From the NCBI GenBank assembly GCA_965230275.1, contig CBDDKO010000002.1, forward strand, positions 1,116,001 to 1,180,000: a DNA stretch of 64,000 nucleotides. Direction: 5' to 3'. The stretch comes from JAJRRS01 sp965230275. GTDB lineage: Bacteria > Planctomycetota > Phycisphaerae > Phycisphaerales > Phycisphaeraceae. The notes under the pieces were generated by a model. That model did not search any database, was not told where the DNA came from, and saw nothing but the letters and a program-made list of their open reading frames with translations. The position numbers were made by a program, and so were the translations under genes. This document shows positions 34,459 to 42,611 of this stretch, one piece after another; the stretch's first letter is position 1; every line of letters begins with the position of its first letter.

Positions 34459-35952
34459 ATGCGCTACATCCTCTCACTGGACCAGGGCACCACCAGCTCG
34501 CGTGCTATCCTGTTCGACCACGCCGGCAACATGGCCGCCGTCGCTCAGAAGCCGTTCGCGCAGCACTTCCCCAAACCCGGGTGGGTCGAACATGACGCCA
34601 ACGAGATCTGGTCCTCCCAGGCAGGCACCATCGCCGAGGCCCTCGCCAAGGCCGGCGCTCGAGCACAAGACATCGCCTGCGTCGGCATCGCCAACCAGCG
34701 CGAAACGACCATCCTATGGGACCGCAAGACCGCCAAACCCATCGGCCCCGCGATCGTCTGGCAGGACCGACGCACCGCAGAGCACTGCGAACAACTGGAA
34801 GCCCAAGGCCTGGCGGACACCTTCCGAAGCAAGACCGGGCTCGTCCTCGACGCCTACTTCTCCGGCACGAAGATCGCCTGGATGCTTGAGCACATCGACG
34901 GGGCCCGCGAAAAAGCCCAGCGCGGCGAACTCGCCTTCGGCACGGTCGATTCCTGGCTGGTTTACAAACTCACCGGCGGCAGGCTGCACATCACCGACCC
35001 GTCCAACGCCTCACGCACACTGCTCTTTAACATCCACACCGGCACATGGGACGACGAACTGCTGGACCTGCTTGATATCCCACGCGCGATCCTGCCCGAG
35101 GTCCATCCCAGCGCGCAGGTCTACGGCGAAGTCACCGCGAGCGCTGAGATCAAGGGCGTCCCCATCGGCTCGATCGTCGGCGATCAGCAGGCCGCCACCA
35201 TGGGTCAGCTCTGCACCGAGCCGGGCCTTGCCAAAAACACCTTCGGCACGGGCTGCTTCCTACTGACCAACACCGGCCACCAACCCATCGCCTCAAAGAA
35301 CCAGCTGCTCACCACCGTCGCCTGGCAACACAACGACCAAACCACCTACGCGCTGGAGGGCAGCGTCTTCGTCGGCGGCGCGGTCGTCCAGTGGCTGCGC
35401 GACGGATTGAAGATCGTCCGATCGGCCCCGGATGTCGAATCACTCGCCGCCGGCGTCCCGGATAGCGACGGCGTCTACTTCGTCCCCGCGCTCACCGGCC
35501 TGGGCGCGCCTCACTGGGACCCGTACGCCCGCGGCGCGATCATGGGCATTACACGCGGCACCACCGATGCGCACATCGCGCGGGCCGCGCTGGAGGGGAT
35601 CGCCTACCAGGTCGCAGACCTCGTCGACGCCATGGCGGACGACGCAGGCCAACCAATCAAGGAACTGCGCGTCGATGGCGGCGCGGCCGCGAATAATCTG
35701 CTGCTGCAGACCCAGGCCGACATCCTCCAGACTCCCGTCATCCGCCCCACTGTCCTGGAGACCACCGCCCTGGGCGCTGCTTACCTCGCGGCCCTGGCGA
35801 CCGGGTTCTACAAGTCCATCGACGACGTCCGCAGCCACTGGCAGGCCGACCGGACCTTCGAGCCCAACCTCAAGCCGGACAAAGCCGCGGCTCTGCGCGA
35901 CCGTTGGCATCAAGCGGTTCAACGCACCACCGGATGGGAACCCGATCACTGA
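34459..35952 (+). CDS. glpK: Glycerol kinase
   Basis: GlpK of 497 aa phosphorylates glycerol in the cytoplasm. The FGGY-family hallmarks are present: N-terminal SLDQGTTSSRAILFD, NQRETTILW, the SWLVYKLTGG segment and the C-terminal RVDGGAAANNLLLQTQADI. ATG 34459 follows AGGAG. The aquaporin gene follows after 19 bases, so glycerol entry and trapping are encoded together. Confidence 0.97.
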   Translation: MRYILSLDQGTTSSRAILFDHAGNMAAVAQKPFAQHFPKPGWVEHDANEIWSSQAGTIAEALAKAGARAQDIACVGIANQRETTILWDRKTAKPIGPAIVWQDRRTAEHCEQLEAQGLADTFRSKTGLVLDAYFSGTKIAWMLEHIDGAREKAQRGELAFGTVDSWLVYKLTGGRLHITDPSNASRTLLFNIHTGTWDDELLDLLDIPRAILPEVHPSAQVYGEVTASAEIKGVPIGSIVGDQQAATMGQLCTEPGLAKNTFGTGCFLLTNTGHQPIASKNQLLTTVAWQHNDQTTYALEGSVFVGGAVVQWLRDGLKIVRSAPDVESLAAGVPDSDGVYFVPALTGLGAPHWDPYARGAIMGITRGTTDAHIARAALEGIAYQVADLVDAMADDAGQPIKELRVDGGAAANNLLLQTQADILQTPVIRPTVLETTALGAAYLAALATGFYKSIDDVRSHWQADRTFEPNLKPDKAAALRDRWHQAVQRTTGWEPDH

Positions 35953-35971
35953 TTTACCCAGAGGGACAAGT

Positions 35972-36712
35972 ATGAGCCCATTCATAGCGGAACTGCTCGG
36001 GACCAGCCTGCTGATGTTGATCGGCACGGGTGTCAACGCCAATGTCACTCTCCACGGCACCAAGGGCAACGGCTCGGGCTGGATCGTGATGACCGCCGGC
36101 TGGGGGATGGCGGTCTTCGTCGCCGTCGCCTGTGTCGGCGATGAATCAGGTGCCCACATAAACCCGGCGGTCACACTCGGCCTGGCCCTAGCCGGGCAAT
36201 TCGCGTGGGACCACGTCCCGGCGTACATCTTGGCCCAATTGCTCGGTGCATTTGTCGGCACCACCGCCGCCGTCTTGACCTACTTCCCGCATTACAAGAA
36301 AACGCAGGACCCCCGAGCCGTACTCGGTTCGCTCAGCACCATCCCACAGGTCAGGCACTACGGCTGGAACACACTCACAGAAGCGATCGGCACGTTCGTC
36401 CTGCTCATCGCGGTCCTGCACTTCGCGCAGGCCCACGCACAGCCCGGCAACGGCGAGACCATCCACATCGGGCTCGGATCGGTCGGTGCCGTCCCCGTCG
36501 GCCTGCTCGTCTTTGCCATCGGCATGGGTCTGGGCGGACCGACCGGTTACGCCATCAACCCGGCACGCGACCTGTGCCCGCGTATCATCCACACACTGCT
36601 ACCACTTTCGAATAAGGGCTCAAGCGACTGGCCGTACAGCTGGGTCCCGATCGTCGGCCCGATCCTGGGTGCCGCCGCCGCCGCGGGCGTTCACATGCTG
36701 ATCACAAACTGA
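35972..36712 (+). CDS. glpF: Glycerol facilitator (aquaporin family)
   Basis: Major intrinsic protein of 246 aa with six membrane helices and two half-helices. Both NPA motifs are intact: HINPAVTLG near residue 63 and YAINPARDLCPR near 193. The Asp after the second NPA box (NPARD) marks the glycerol-conducting subgroup. ATG 35972 follows AGAGGGA. It forms an operon with glpK and converges with the ThuA gene, whose stop is only 4 bases away. Confidence 0.95.
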   Translation: MSPFIAELLGTSLLMLIGTGVNANVTLHGTKGNGSGWIVMTAGWGMAVFVAVACVGDESGAHINPAVTLGLALAGQFAWDHVPAYILAQLLGAFVGTTAAVLTYFPHYKKTQDPRAVLGSLSTIPQVRHYGWNTLTEAIGTFVLLIAVLHFAQAHAQPGNGETIHIGLGSVGAVPVGLLVFAIGMGLGGPTGYAINPARDLCPRIIHTLLPLSNKGSSDWPYSWVPIVGPILGAAAAAGVHMLITN

Positions 36713-36716
36713 CGAC

Positions 36717-37379
36717 TCACCGACTGGCCCAGTGCATCCCCCGCCGCACGATCTCGCGTGCCGTCGGCTCGTCGAAGTCTTGATACGTGTGCCCCCAACT
36801 CGCCCCGAAGACGCGCCCCTGCCCCCACGATTTGGTCCAGGCATACGGCATCACCGTGCCCGCCTTGTATAGCGACGCATCGCCGTAGTCCCCGCTGAAC
36901 GTCGTCGTGCAAAGCACATGCACCCCCGGATCGAAGTGGCAGTAGTACTGTTCGGTCTGCTTGAGCATGAAGCCGGACAGCCCGCGTGTGATCTCGTGGT
37001 CCGGGTCACTAACGGCCACCACGTAGTCCGTCTTGTCGTCGCCCGGGTGGCTGACCCACTGCGCCCCGGTCATCCACTGGTACTCGGTGTTCATCCGAAA
37101 CGAATCGATCATCCCGCCGTGGAACCCCGCCAGCCCCGCCCCGCCGCGCACGGCCGAGTCCAGGCCACGCCACTGCTCGTCCGTGATCTCGCCCATGGTC
37201 CAGATCGGGATGATCAGGTCCGCCTTGGCCATCAGGTCGGTATCGAGATAGCTGTCGAGGGAGCCGCTGAGCGTGACCTCATACCCGTCGGCCCGCAGGA
37301 TGCCCGCCCAGAGCTCCGCCGATGCCTTGGGCGTGTGCCCGTCCCAGCCGCCGTAAACGATAAGTGCCTGTTTAGCCAT
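36717..37379 (-). CDS. ThuA-like domain protein
   Basis: Single-domain ThuA-like protein of 220 aa with a glutamine amidotransferase-like fold. Typical segments are YGGWDGHTPK at the start, the strand DLIIPIWTMGEI and the glycine loop GAGLAGFHGGMIDSF. No signal peptide is seen, so it is cytosolic. Members are linked to trehalose or other sugar utilisation, but their reaction is poorly defined. A GAGAGGA site precedes the ATG. Confidence 0.88.
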   Translation of the reverse strand: MAKQALIVYGGWDGHTPKASAELWAGILRADGYEVTLSGSLDSYLDTDLMAKADLIIPIWTMGEITDEQWRGLDSAVRGGAGLAGFHGGMIDSFRMNTEYQWMTGAQWVSHPGDDKTDYVVAVSDPDHEITRGLSGFMLKQTEQYYCHFDPGVHVLCTTTFSGDYGDASLYKAGTVMPYAWTKSWGQGRVFGASWGHTYQDFDEPTAREIVRRGMHWASR

Positions 37380-37635
37380 GATGGTCCTCTCTTGAATGAG
37401 CCTCCGAGAGGTGATTCTACTGAACCGCCGCAGCCACGCCCGCCGGAGGTCGTCGGCTTGACCTTGCCGCTTGTGGCGTCGATACTTGTGGTCTTGATCG
37501 GGCCCTATCCAGCCCCACGTCCCCCGGAGTCATCCCAGACGTGGCTGGCGGTGAGCAAGCCCGGTCTAAACGCGTTTTTCGACTCGCCGTGGAACCCCAA
37601 ACATGCGGTTCACCCGACGCAACGGAGACCTTCGT

Positions 37636-38733
37636 ATGAATTCGACCCTCTTGGTTCGTTCGCTGCTGGCCCTGATGCTGTTCGTCGCCGCCGGCTGTGG
37701 CGACTACGCGCGTCGCGGTGACCGTGGCAACCTGCTCATCCACCCCAAGGACGCCGCCGTCCTCGGCTACGCCGTCAACTGGTCCGCCAGCCTGGACGTG
37801 CCCGGCCGACACAACCTCTCCTCCGCCACACTCCTCGAGGACATCCTCGTCACCGTCGAAGCGCCGGGCAACCTCGCCACCGCCATCTCCGTCCGCGACG
37901 GATCGATCCTCTGGCGGCAGGTCATCGGCGAAGCGACCGAGAACGTCTACCCGCCGATCCGCGACGAAAACCACGTCTACTTCAATAACGACACCACCTT
38001 CTACACCGTCAGCGCCACCAGCGGCGACCTCCTGGCCACCTCACACCTCGACCACGTCGTCGAGACAGGCCCCGTCAAGTTTGGCAGTTTCGCCATCTTC
38101 GGTGCCGCCAACGGCATCGTCTTCGCGCACGACATCGAGACCGGTTACGCCAAGTGGTCATACCAGATGTCCGGCGGGATCGTCGTCCCTCCCGTGCTGA
38201 ACCAGCGCAACGTCTTCGTCGCCGACAGCAAGGGCATCTACGCCTTGATCGAAGCCGGCACCGGGACGCTGATGTTCCGCGGACGGACCTACGGCCCGGT
38301 TACCGCCACCCCCGCCTCCAACCAGACCGGCAATTACGTCGCCTCGCACGATCAGTCCCTCTACGCCATCAACCGCTTCACCGAATCCGACAAGTGGGTC
38401 TACCGCAGCGACCGACCGCTGACCGAAGCCCCCGTCGCCTTGGGCCAGGCGGTCTACCTGCCGCTGCCAAATAGCGGCCTGGTCGCGCTGAGTGTCGCGG
38501 ACGGCGACCAACTCTGGCACACCGAGGTCAACGCCGTCGCGCTGGCCAAGAGCGGCGACAAGATCATGCTCAAGATCCCCAATGGCCTGCAGTGGGTCGA
38601 CGAGAAGACCGGGCGGGTGATCGCGGACGCGCCGACCCAGCCGCTGCAGTACGTCATCCCCGTCACGGATCAAGGCGGCCTGCTGGTCGTCTCGCCGGGC
38701 GGGCGTATCCACCGGCTTCTGCCCAAACGCTAA
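37636..38733 (+). CDS. PQQ-like beta-propeller lipoprotein, BamB-like
   Basis: Lipoprotein of 365 aa. The signal peptide ends in the lipobox VAAGC near residue 17. The rest is a PQQ-like beta-propeller with repeated blades carrying patterns such as DGSILWRQVIG, TGYAKWSYQ and DGDQLWHTEV. BamB has this layout and works in outer-membrane protein assembly, but other planctomycete propeller proteins do too, so I do not give the symbol. ATG 37636 is chosen because it directly precedes the signal peptide. Confidence 0.8.
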   Translation: MNSTLLVRSLLALMLFVAAGCGDYARRGDRGNLLIHPKDAAVLGYAVNWSASLDVPGRHNLSSATLLEDILVTVEAPGNLATAISVRDGSILWRQVIGEATENVYPPIRDENHVYFNNDTTFYTVSATSGDLLATSHLDHVVETGPVKFGSFAIFGAANGIVFAHDIETGYAKWSYQMSGGIVVPPVLNQRNVFVADSKGIYALIEAGTGTLMFRGRTYGPVTATPASNQTGNYVASHDQSLYAINRFTESDKWVYRSDRPLTEAPVALGQAVYLPLPNSGLVALSVADGDQLWHTEVNAVALAKSGDKIMLKIPNGLQWVDEKTGRVIADAPTQPLQYVIPVTDQGGLLVVSPGGRIHRLLPKR

Positions 38734-38794
38734 GCCAATCAAGCCCGATCAACACGGACGTAACCCCACACCCCCAATCGCTAAAGCCTTCACG

Positions 38795-39394
38795 ATGTCC
38801 AACCTCGTCAAAATCAAAACCGCCCTGGTCTCCGTCAGCGACAAGACCGACCTGATCCCCTTCGCCCGCAAGCTCGTCGGTCACGGCGCCACCATCATCT
38901 CGACCGGCGGCACCGCCAAAGCCCTGACCGAGGGCGGCATCGACGTCACGCCGATCAACGAGGTCACCGGCTTCCCTGAAATGATGGACGGCCGGGTCAA
39001 GACGCTGCACCCCAAGGTCCACGGCGGCCTGCTCTCGCTGCGTGACAAGCCCGAGCACGCTAAGGCCATGGCCGACCACGGCATCACCCCCATCGACCTG
39101 GTCTGCGTCAACCTCTACCCCTTCGAGAAGACCGTCGCCCAGGAAGGCGTTACCGATGACGAAGCCATCGAGCAGATCGACATCGGCGGCCCCAGCATGA
39201 TCCGCAGCGCCGCCAAGAACCACCGCTACGTCGCCTGCGTCACCGACCCCAAGCAGTACGACCAGGTCGGCAACGACATCGACGGCAACGAAGGCGCCAC
39301 CACCTTCACCCTACGCCGCCGCCTCGCCACCGCCGCCTACAAACGCACCAGCGAATACGACAAAGCCATCACCGAATGGATGGCGAATCGGTAG
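38795..39394 (+). CDS. purH: IMP cyclohydrolase (PurH N-terminal domain only)
   Basis: Protein of 199 aa that matches the MGS-like IMP cyclohydrolase half of PurH: SVSDKT near the start, STGGTAKAL, GRVKTLHPKVHGGLL (residues 66-80), then IDIGGPSMIRSAAKN. It closes FAICAR to IMP, the last step of purine synthesis. Normal PurH is about 510-530 aa with a C-terminal AICAR formyltransferase domain. Here the frame stops at the domain boundary, and a GGGGGATC repeat array starts 13 bases later. The gene could be truncated or a natural stand-alone form with the transferase elsewhere. Confidence 0.88.
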   Translation: MSNLVKIKTALVSVSDKTDLIPFARKLVGHGATIISTGGTAKALTEGGIDVTPINEVTGFPEMMDGRVKTLHPKVHGGLLSLRDKPEHAKAMADHGITPIDLVCVNLYPFEKTVAQEGVTDDEAIEQIDIGGPSMIRSAAKNHRYVACVTDPKQYDQVGNDIDGNEGATTFTLRRRLATAAYKRTSEYDKAITEWMANR

Positions 39395-39407
39395 CCCACG
39401 GAAGTCC

Positions 39408-39540
39408 GGGGGATCGGGGATCGGGGATCGGGGATCGGGGGATCGGGGGATCGGGGGATCGGGGGATCGGGGGATCGGGGGATCGGGGGATCGGGGGATC
39501 GGGGGATCGGGGGATCGGGGGATCGGGGGATCGGGGGATT
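39408..39540. repeat. GGGGGATC tandem repeat array
   Basis: One 8-mer and three 7-mers (GGGGATC) are followed by 13 consecutive 8-mers (GGGGGATC, the last ending in T), 17 units in 133 bases. The plus strand could form G-quadruplexes. The period is not a multiple of three, so it is not coding. It begins 13 bases after the purH-domain stop. Confidence 0.97.
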
Positions 39541-39777
39541 ATATTTCCCATCAACCCCGTTTAGCTCCGCAGCTTGCTGCGGATTGCTTTCTCTCCATCG
39601 CTGCTCATAGTAGTGTTGCAACGCAACGCAGGCCCATCGGCCCCCGCATTGCGTCGCAATGCGGCTATTACTCTAATTCGATCCTCATTCAACCCGCCGC
39701 AGCGCAAGACAAAACCCCAATCGGTGGGTTAAGCTGCACCAACCCACCCAACGAAACCCATGCTACTTGCTACGATA
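39541..39777. other. Gene-free spacer with several hairpins
   Basis: I see no gene in this spacer. It holds GTTTAGC followed by TCCGCAGC-TT-GCTGCGGA (39559-39583), CCGCATTGCG-T-CGCAATGCGG (39644-39664) and GGTGGGTT/AACCCACC around a 10-nt loop (39723-39748). The last may end the downstream minus-strand orphan gene. Confidence 0.6.
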
Positions 39778-40437
39778 CTAAATAGTCAGTATTGCAATTG
39801 CGGTTATTGCAATGGAAGTGGCACAACCAGTTCCACTTTGTGATCGCTTGGAAACATAATTACGAGTAGCCTCTTGCCTAGGAGGTCGTTTCAGTTGCTG
39901 GGTGTAAATTTCTCCTATTGCCATCGACGCAGGCAAATTCGGGACTTGACCGCCATCTACGACCATGCACTGATCTTGCGCCAAATGAACAAATAGCTTT
40001 GACGGTGCATCAGAAAGCATATTCACTGTATCATTTGCCAACTTTCGTAGATATGTGTAAACCTCTTGCCCGCCTGCCGTCATGCCATCAATGTAATTAT
40101 TGTCAGACTGAAGCCTATCTAATTGCTTTGGTCCGATCAGTCGCTCAAACTCCTGTACCACATCATTAGGATCAGTTTCAGAATCAGACAGTGCACCCAA
40201 TAGCTGAGCGAAGCAGACGGCAACAGCTATATAACTTTCACCGTCGTCCACATTACCCATGGTCCCTTGAACGACTGCCTGGTATGCGCCAACAGCATAC
40301 CCACGGGCCCAAAGGTCTTCTTCGAGAATCTTAAGAACAAGGGCTGGCCCATCGACCGCTGGTGTTTGGCGTGCAACAAGGATCTGTCCAATGATCCATC
40401 CTGTCGCATGTTGAGCGTTGTAGATGGTGTTATCCAT
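39778..40437 (-). CDS. Low-GC orphan protein with hydrophobic C-terminus
   Basis: Protein of 219 aa that I do not recognise. The body is predicted to be mainly helical and soluble. The last 16 residues (ATSIAITAIAILTI) are hydrophobic and follow a cysteine, so a C-terminal membrane tail is possible. Base composition is close to 46% GC, well below the flanks, and codon use differs. It sits alone between a repeat-rich spacer and pyrF. The ATG lacks a well-placed ribosome site; GGAGGTG lies about 20 bases upstream. It may be acquired DNA. Confidence 0.6.
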   Translation of the reverse strand: MDNTIYNAQHATGWIIGQILVARQTPAVDGPALVLKILEEDLWARGYAVGAYQAVVQGTMGNVDDGESYIAVAVCFAQLLGALSDSETDPNDVVQEFERLIGPKQLDRLQSDNNYIDGMTAGGQEVYTYLRKLANDTVNMLSDAPSKLFVHLAQDQCMVVDGGQVPNLPASMAIGEIYTQQLKRPPRQEATRNYVSKRSQSGTGCATSIAITAIAILTI

Positions 40438-40527
40438 TTTGGTTGAATCGATGGGTCACCTCCATATTGAATCAATGATGAAGCAATTTTTCACATTAAA
40501 GATGGCCTGAGGGATTCAATCCGATCT

Positions 40528-41406
40528 TCATCCACCCGTATTCCCCTTGATCTGCCGGTTGAACTCCAGCGCCGCGTCGGCGACGGCGGCTTGCCAAGGC
40601 TGGTCCGGCTTGTCGGTGTGGGCGTAGATGACCGAGCGGCTGGCGGTGATGATCGCGCCGGTGCCGTCGGGGTTGAAGCATGCCTTCACATCGTCCGCGC
40701 CGCCGCCCTGGGCGCCGAAGCCGGGGACGAGGAAGAGTTGCTTGGGCATCAGTTGCCTTAAACGCTCGGCGTCGTCGGGTTTGGTTGCGCCGACGACCGC
40801 GCCTAAGAGGCTGTAGCCGGACTTGCCGACGTAGCTTTCTTTTTGTGCGCCCAATTCGCCGACGATCTGGCCGACCACCTGGCTGACCGATCGGCCGTCG
40901 GCCAGGCACAGGCTCTGCAGCGCATCGCCGCCGAGGTTACTCGTCCGAACCAGCGCGAACAGGCCCGCGCCGGCTTTCTCCGCCGCATCGGCAAACGGCG
41001 CTAACCCGTCTTCCCCCAGGTAGGCGTTGACCGTCAGCGCATCGGCGGCGTGTTTGGATTCAAAGAAGCCCGCCGCGTAGTGGGCGCTACTCAGCCCGAT
41101 GTCGCCCCGCTTGGCGTCGGCGATCACGATCAGGCCGAGCGACTTGGCGTGGCTTACGATTCGTTCATAGATGGCGTAACCTTCTGAACCATACCGTTCG
41201 TAACACGCCAGCTGCGGCTTCACCGCCGGCACATGCTCCGCCACCGCGTCCAACACACCCAGGCACCACGACTCGATCCGCGCAAGCGCCCCCTCGCCCG
41301 TCACCTCATCGGGCAGACGCTCCAGCACCGGATCCAGCCCCACACACACCGGGGCCCCCTTCTCACGCGCAGCAGTCAAAAAACGGTCGGCAAAGTGTTC
41401 GATGAT
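40528..41406 (-). CDS. pyrF: Orotidine 5'-phosphate decarboxylase, type 2, with likely AUC start
   Basis: PyrF of the long type 2 group converts OMP to UMP. The catalytic block is IVIADAKRGDIG, and CVGLDP near the N-terminus and the C-terminal phosphate site region are present. The first normal-type start is TTG 41379, but it has no ribosome site and would remove the conserved HFADRFL segment. Upstream in frame, tandem ATC codons at 41406 and 41403 stand 5 and 8 nt after a perfect AAGGAG, with a stop codon just before. I therefore place the start at ATC 41406, giving 292 aa. The start is inference. Confidence 0.88.
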   Translation of the reverse strand: MIEHFADRFLTAAREKGAPVCVGLDPVLERLPDEVTGEGALARIESWCLGVLDAVAEHVPAVKPQLACYERYGSEGYAIYERIVSHAKSLGLIVIADAKRGDIGLSSAHYAAGFFESKHAADALTVNAYLGEDGLAPFADAAEKAGAGLFALVRTSNLGGDALQSLCLADGRSVSQVVGQIVGELGAQKESYVGKSGYSLLGAVVGATKPDDAERLRQLMPKQLFLVPGFGAQGGGADDVKACFNPDGTGAIITASRSVIYAHTDKPDQPWQAAVADAALEFNRQIKGNTGG

Positions 41407-41463
41407 CTCGTCTCCTTATGACTGGCGGGATTGTATTACATGCATGACGTTTGGAGTAGCATG

Positions 41464-41547
41464 CTAGGGTCTGGGGTCTAGGGTCTGGGGTTTGGTCAGA
41501 CGCAAGCGAGGCAACTAACGGCTCTTTATGACTAGACCCTAGACCCC
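41464..41547. repeat. Inverted AGGGTCT word repeats between pyrF and the permease gene
   Basis: Iterated words (T)AGGGTCTGGGG lie at 41464-41491. A 14-base core at 41473-41486 is repeated exactly in inverted orientation at 41534-41547. The right arm encodes the last codons and stop of the permease gene. Confidence 0.75.
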
Positions 41548-42567
41548 TCTTCCCAGTTGCGGGCGAAGCATCCACAGGAACACCGGGCCGCCGACCATCG
41601 CGGTGAAGATGCCGAGCGGCATCAGGCCGATCCCCAGCCACAGGTCCAGCGCCGCCCCGGCCGTGTCAGCCGCGATCACCAGCGCCCCGCCCAGCATCGC
41701 TGAGCCGACCAGCAGCGCCCGGTGGCTCGGCCCAAGCGCCAGCCGCGCGATGTGCGGGCAGATCAATCCCACGAACGCGATCGGCCCGGCCAACACCACC
41801 GCCCCCGCTGCCAATAAACTCGCCGTGGCGAACAACACCACGCGCAGCCGCGGCAGGTTCACCCCCAGGCTCATCGCCTCGGCGTCCGAGCTACTCGCCA
41901 CGTCCATGGCCCGGGAATGCAATATCAACCACGCAAACCCACCCACAGTCAACGCAGCGATACACCAAACGATTGGATTTTGTATGTCTGTGCCCACTGC
42001 ATCGTTGACTTGGTGTGTGGTATCCATTAACCACTGCGGTGGGTTGGGCGTACTCAAGCCGCCCATCATCCACCGCGCGATGTTGTCGCGGATCCCGCCG
42101 GGCCCGACGAGGTAGTTCATCATCAGGATCAGCGCCCCGCAGATCGTCGAGAGCACCACGCCGGTCAGCAGCAGGCCCAGCGGATCGATCACGCCTTTGC
42201 GCCTGCCGACCATGAAGACGATCAGCATCGCCGCCGCCGCGCCCCCGACCGCGCCCAGGCCGTTGGCCCCGACCGCCACGTCGCCGGTAATTAGAAACAG
42301 CAGGTACGACTGCACCATGATCCCCGCCCCCGCGCCGGTCGACAGCCCGAGGATGTAAGGCTCCGCCAACGGATTTCTTAGTAGCGACTGCAATGACACA
42401 CCGCTGACCGACAGCGCCACCCCCACGATCAGCGCCAAGCCCAGCCGTATCCGCCGCTCCTCCCAGATATACTTAGCCATCTCACCATCGGGCATACCCA
42501 GCGACGAAGAACCGATCAACAGCCGGCCCGCCATCGCGGCGAGCAGGACCAACCCGATCACAATCAT
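41539..42567 (-). CDS. FecCD/BtuC-type ABC transporter permease
   Basis: Inner-membrane permease of 342 aa with about ten helices. The family block LQSLLRNPLAEPYILGLSTGAG near residue 58 and the cytoplasmic-loop segment ANLPRLR-like LGVNLPRLRVVLF near 235 are clear. It would carry a ferric siderophore or cobalamin delivered by the binding protein encoded just upstream. The C-terminal residues after MLRPQLGR are encoded by the repeat arm at 41534-41547. No ATPase gene follows, so it must be supplied from elsewhere. Confidence 0.92.
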   Translation of the reverse strand: MIVIGLVLLAAMAGRLLIGSSSLGMPDGEMAKYIWEERRIRLGLALIVGVALSVSGVSLQSLLRNPLAEPYILGLSTGAGAGIMVQSYLLFLITGDVAVGANGLGAVGGAAAAMLIVFMVGRRKGVIDPLGLLLTGVVLSTICGALILMMNYLVGPGGIRDNIARWMMGGLSTPNPPQWLMDTTHQVNDAVGTDIQNPIVWCIAALTVGGFAWLILHSRAMDVASSSDAEAMSLGVNLPRLRVVLFATASLLAAGAVVLAGPIAFVGLICPHIARLALGPSHRALLVGSAMLGGALVIAADTAGAALDLWLGIGLMPLGIFTAMVGGPVFLWMLRPQLGRGV

Positions 42568-42611
42568 GGCCGTCGTGACACGTCGGGCGGAACTGGGCGG
42601 GGCGACGCTGC

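Noticed and set aside
35432..35971. Upstream extension of the aquaporin frame into glpK
   Set aside because: The added residues are a shifted reading of glpK. The ATG at 35972 has a proper ribosome site and gives a normal GlpF N-terminus.
39408..39540. CRISPR array
   Set aside because: Units are 7-8 bp with no spacers and no cas genes are nearby; it is a simple tandem repeat.
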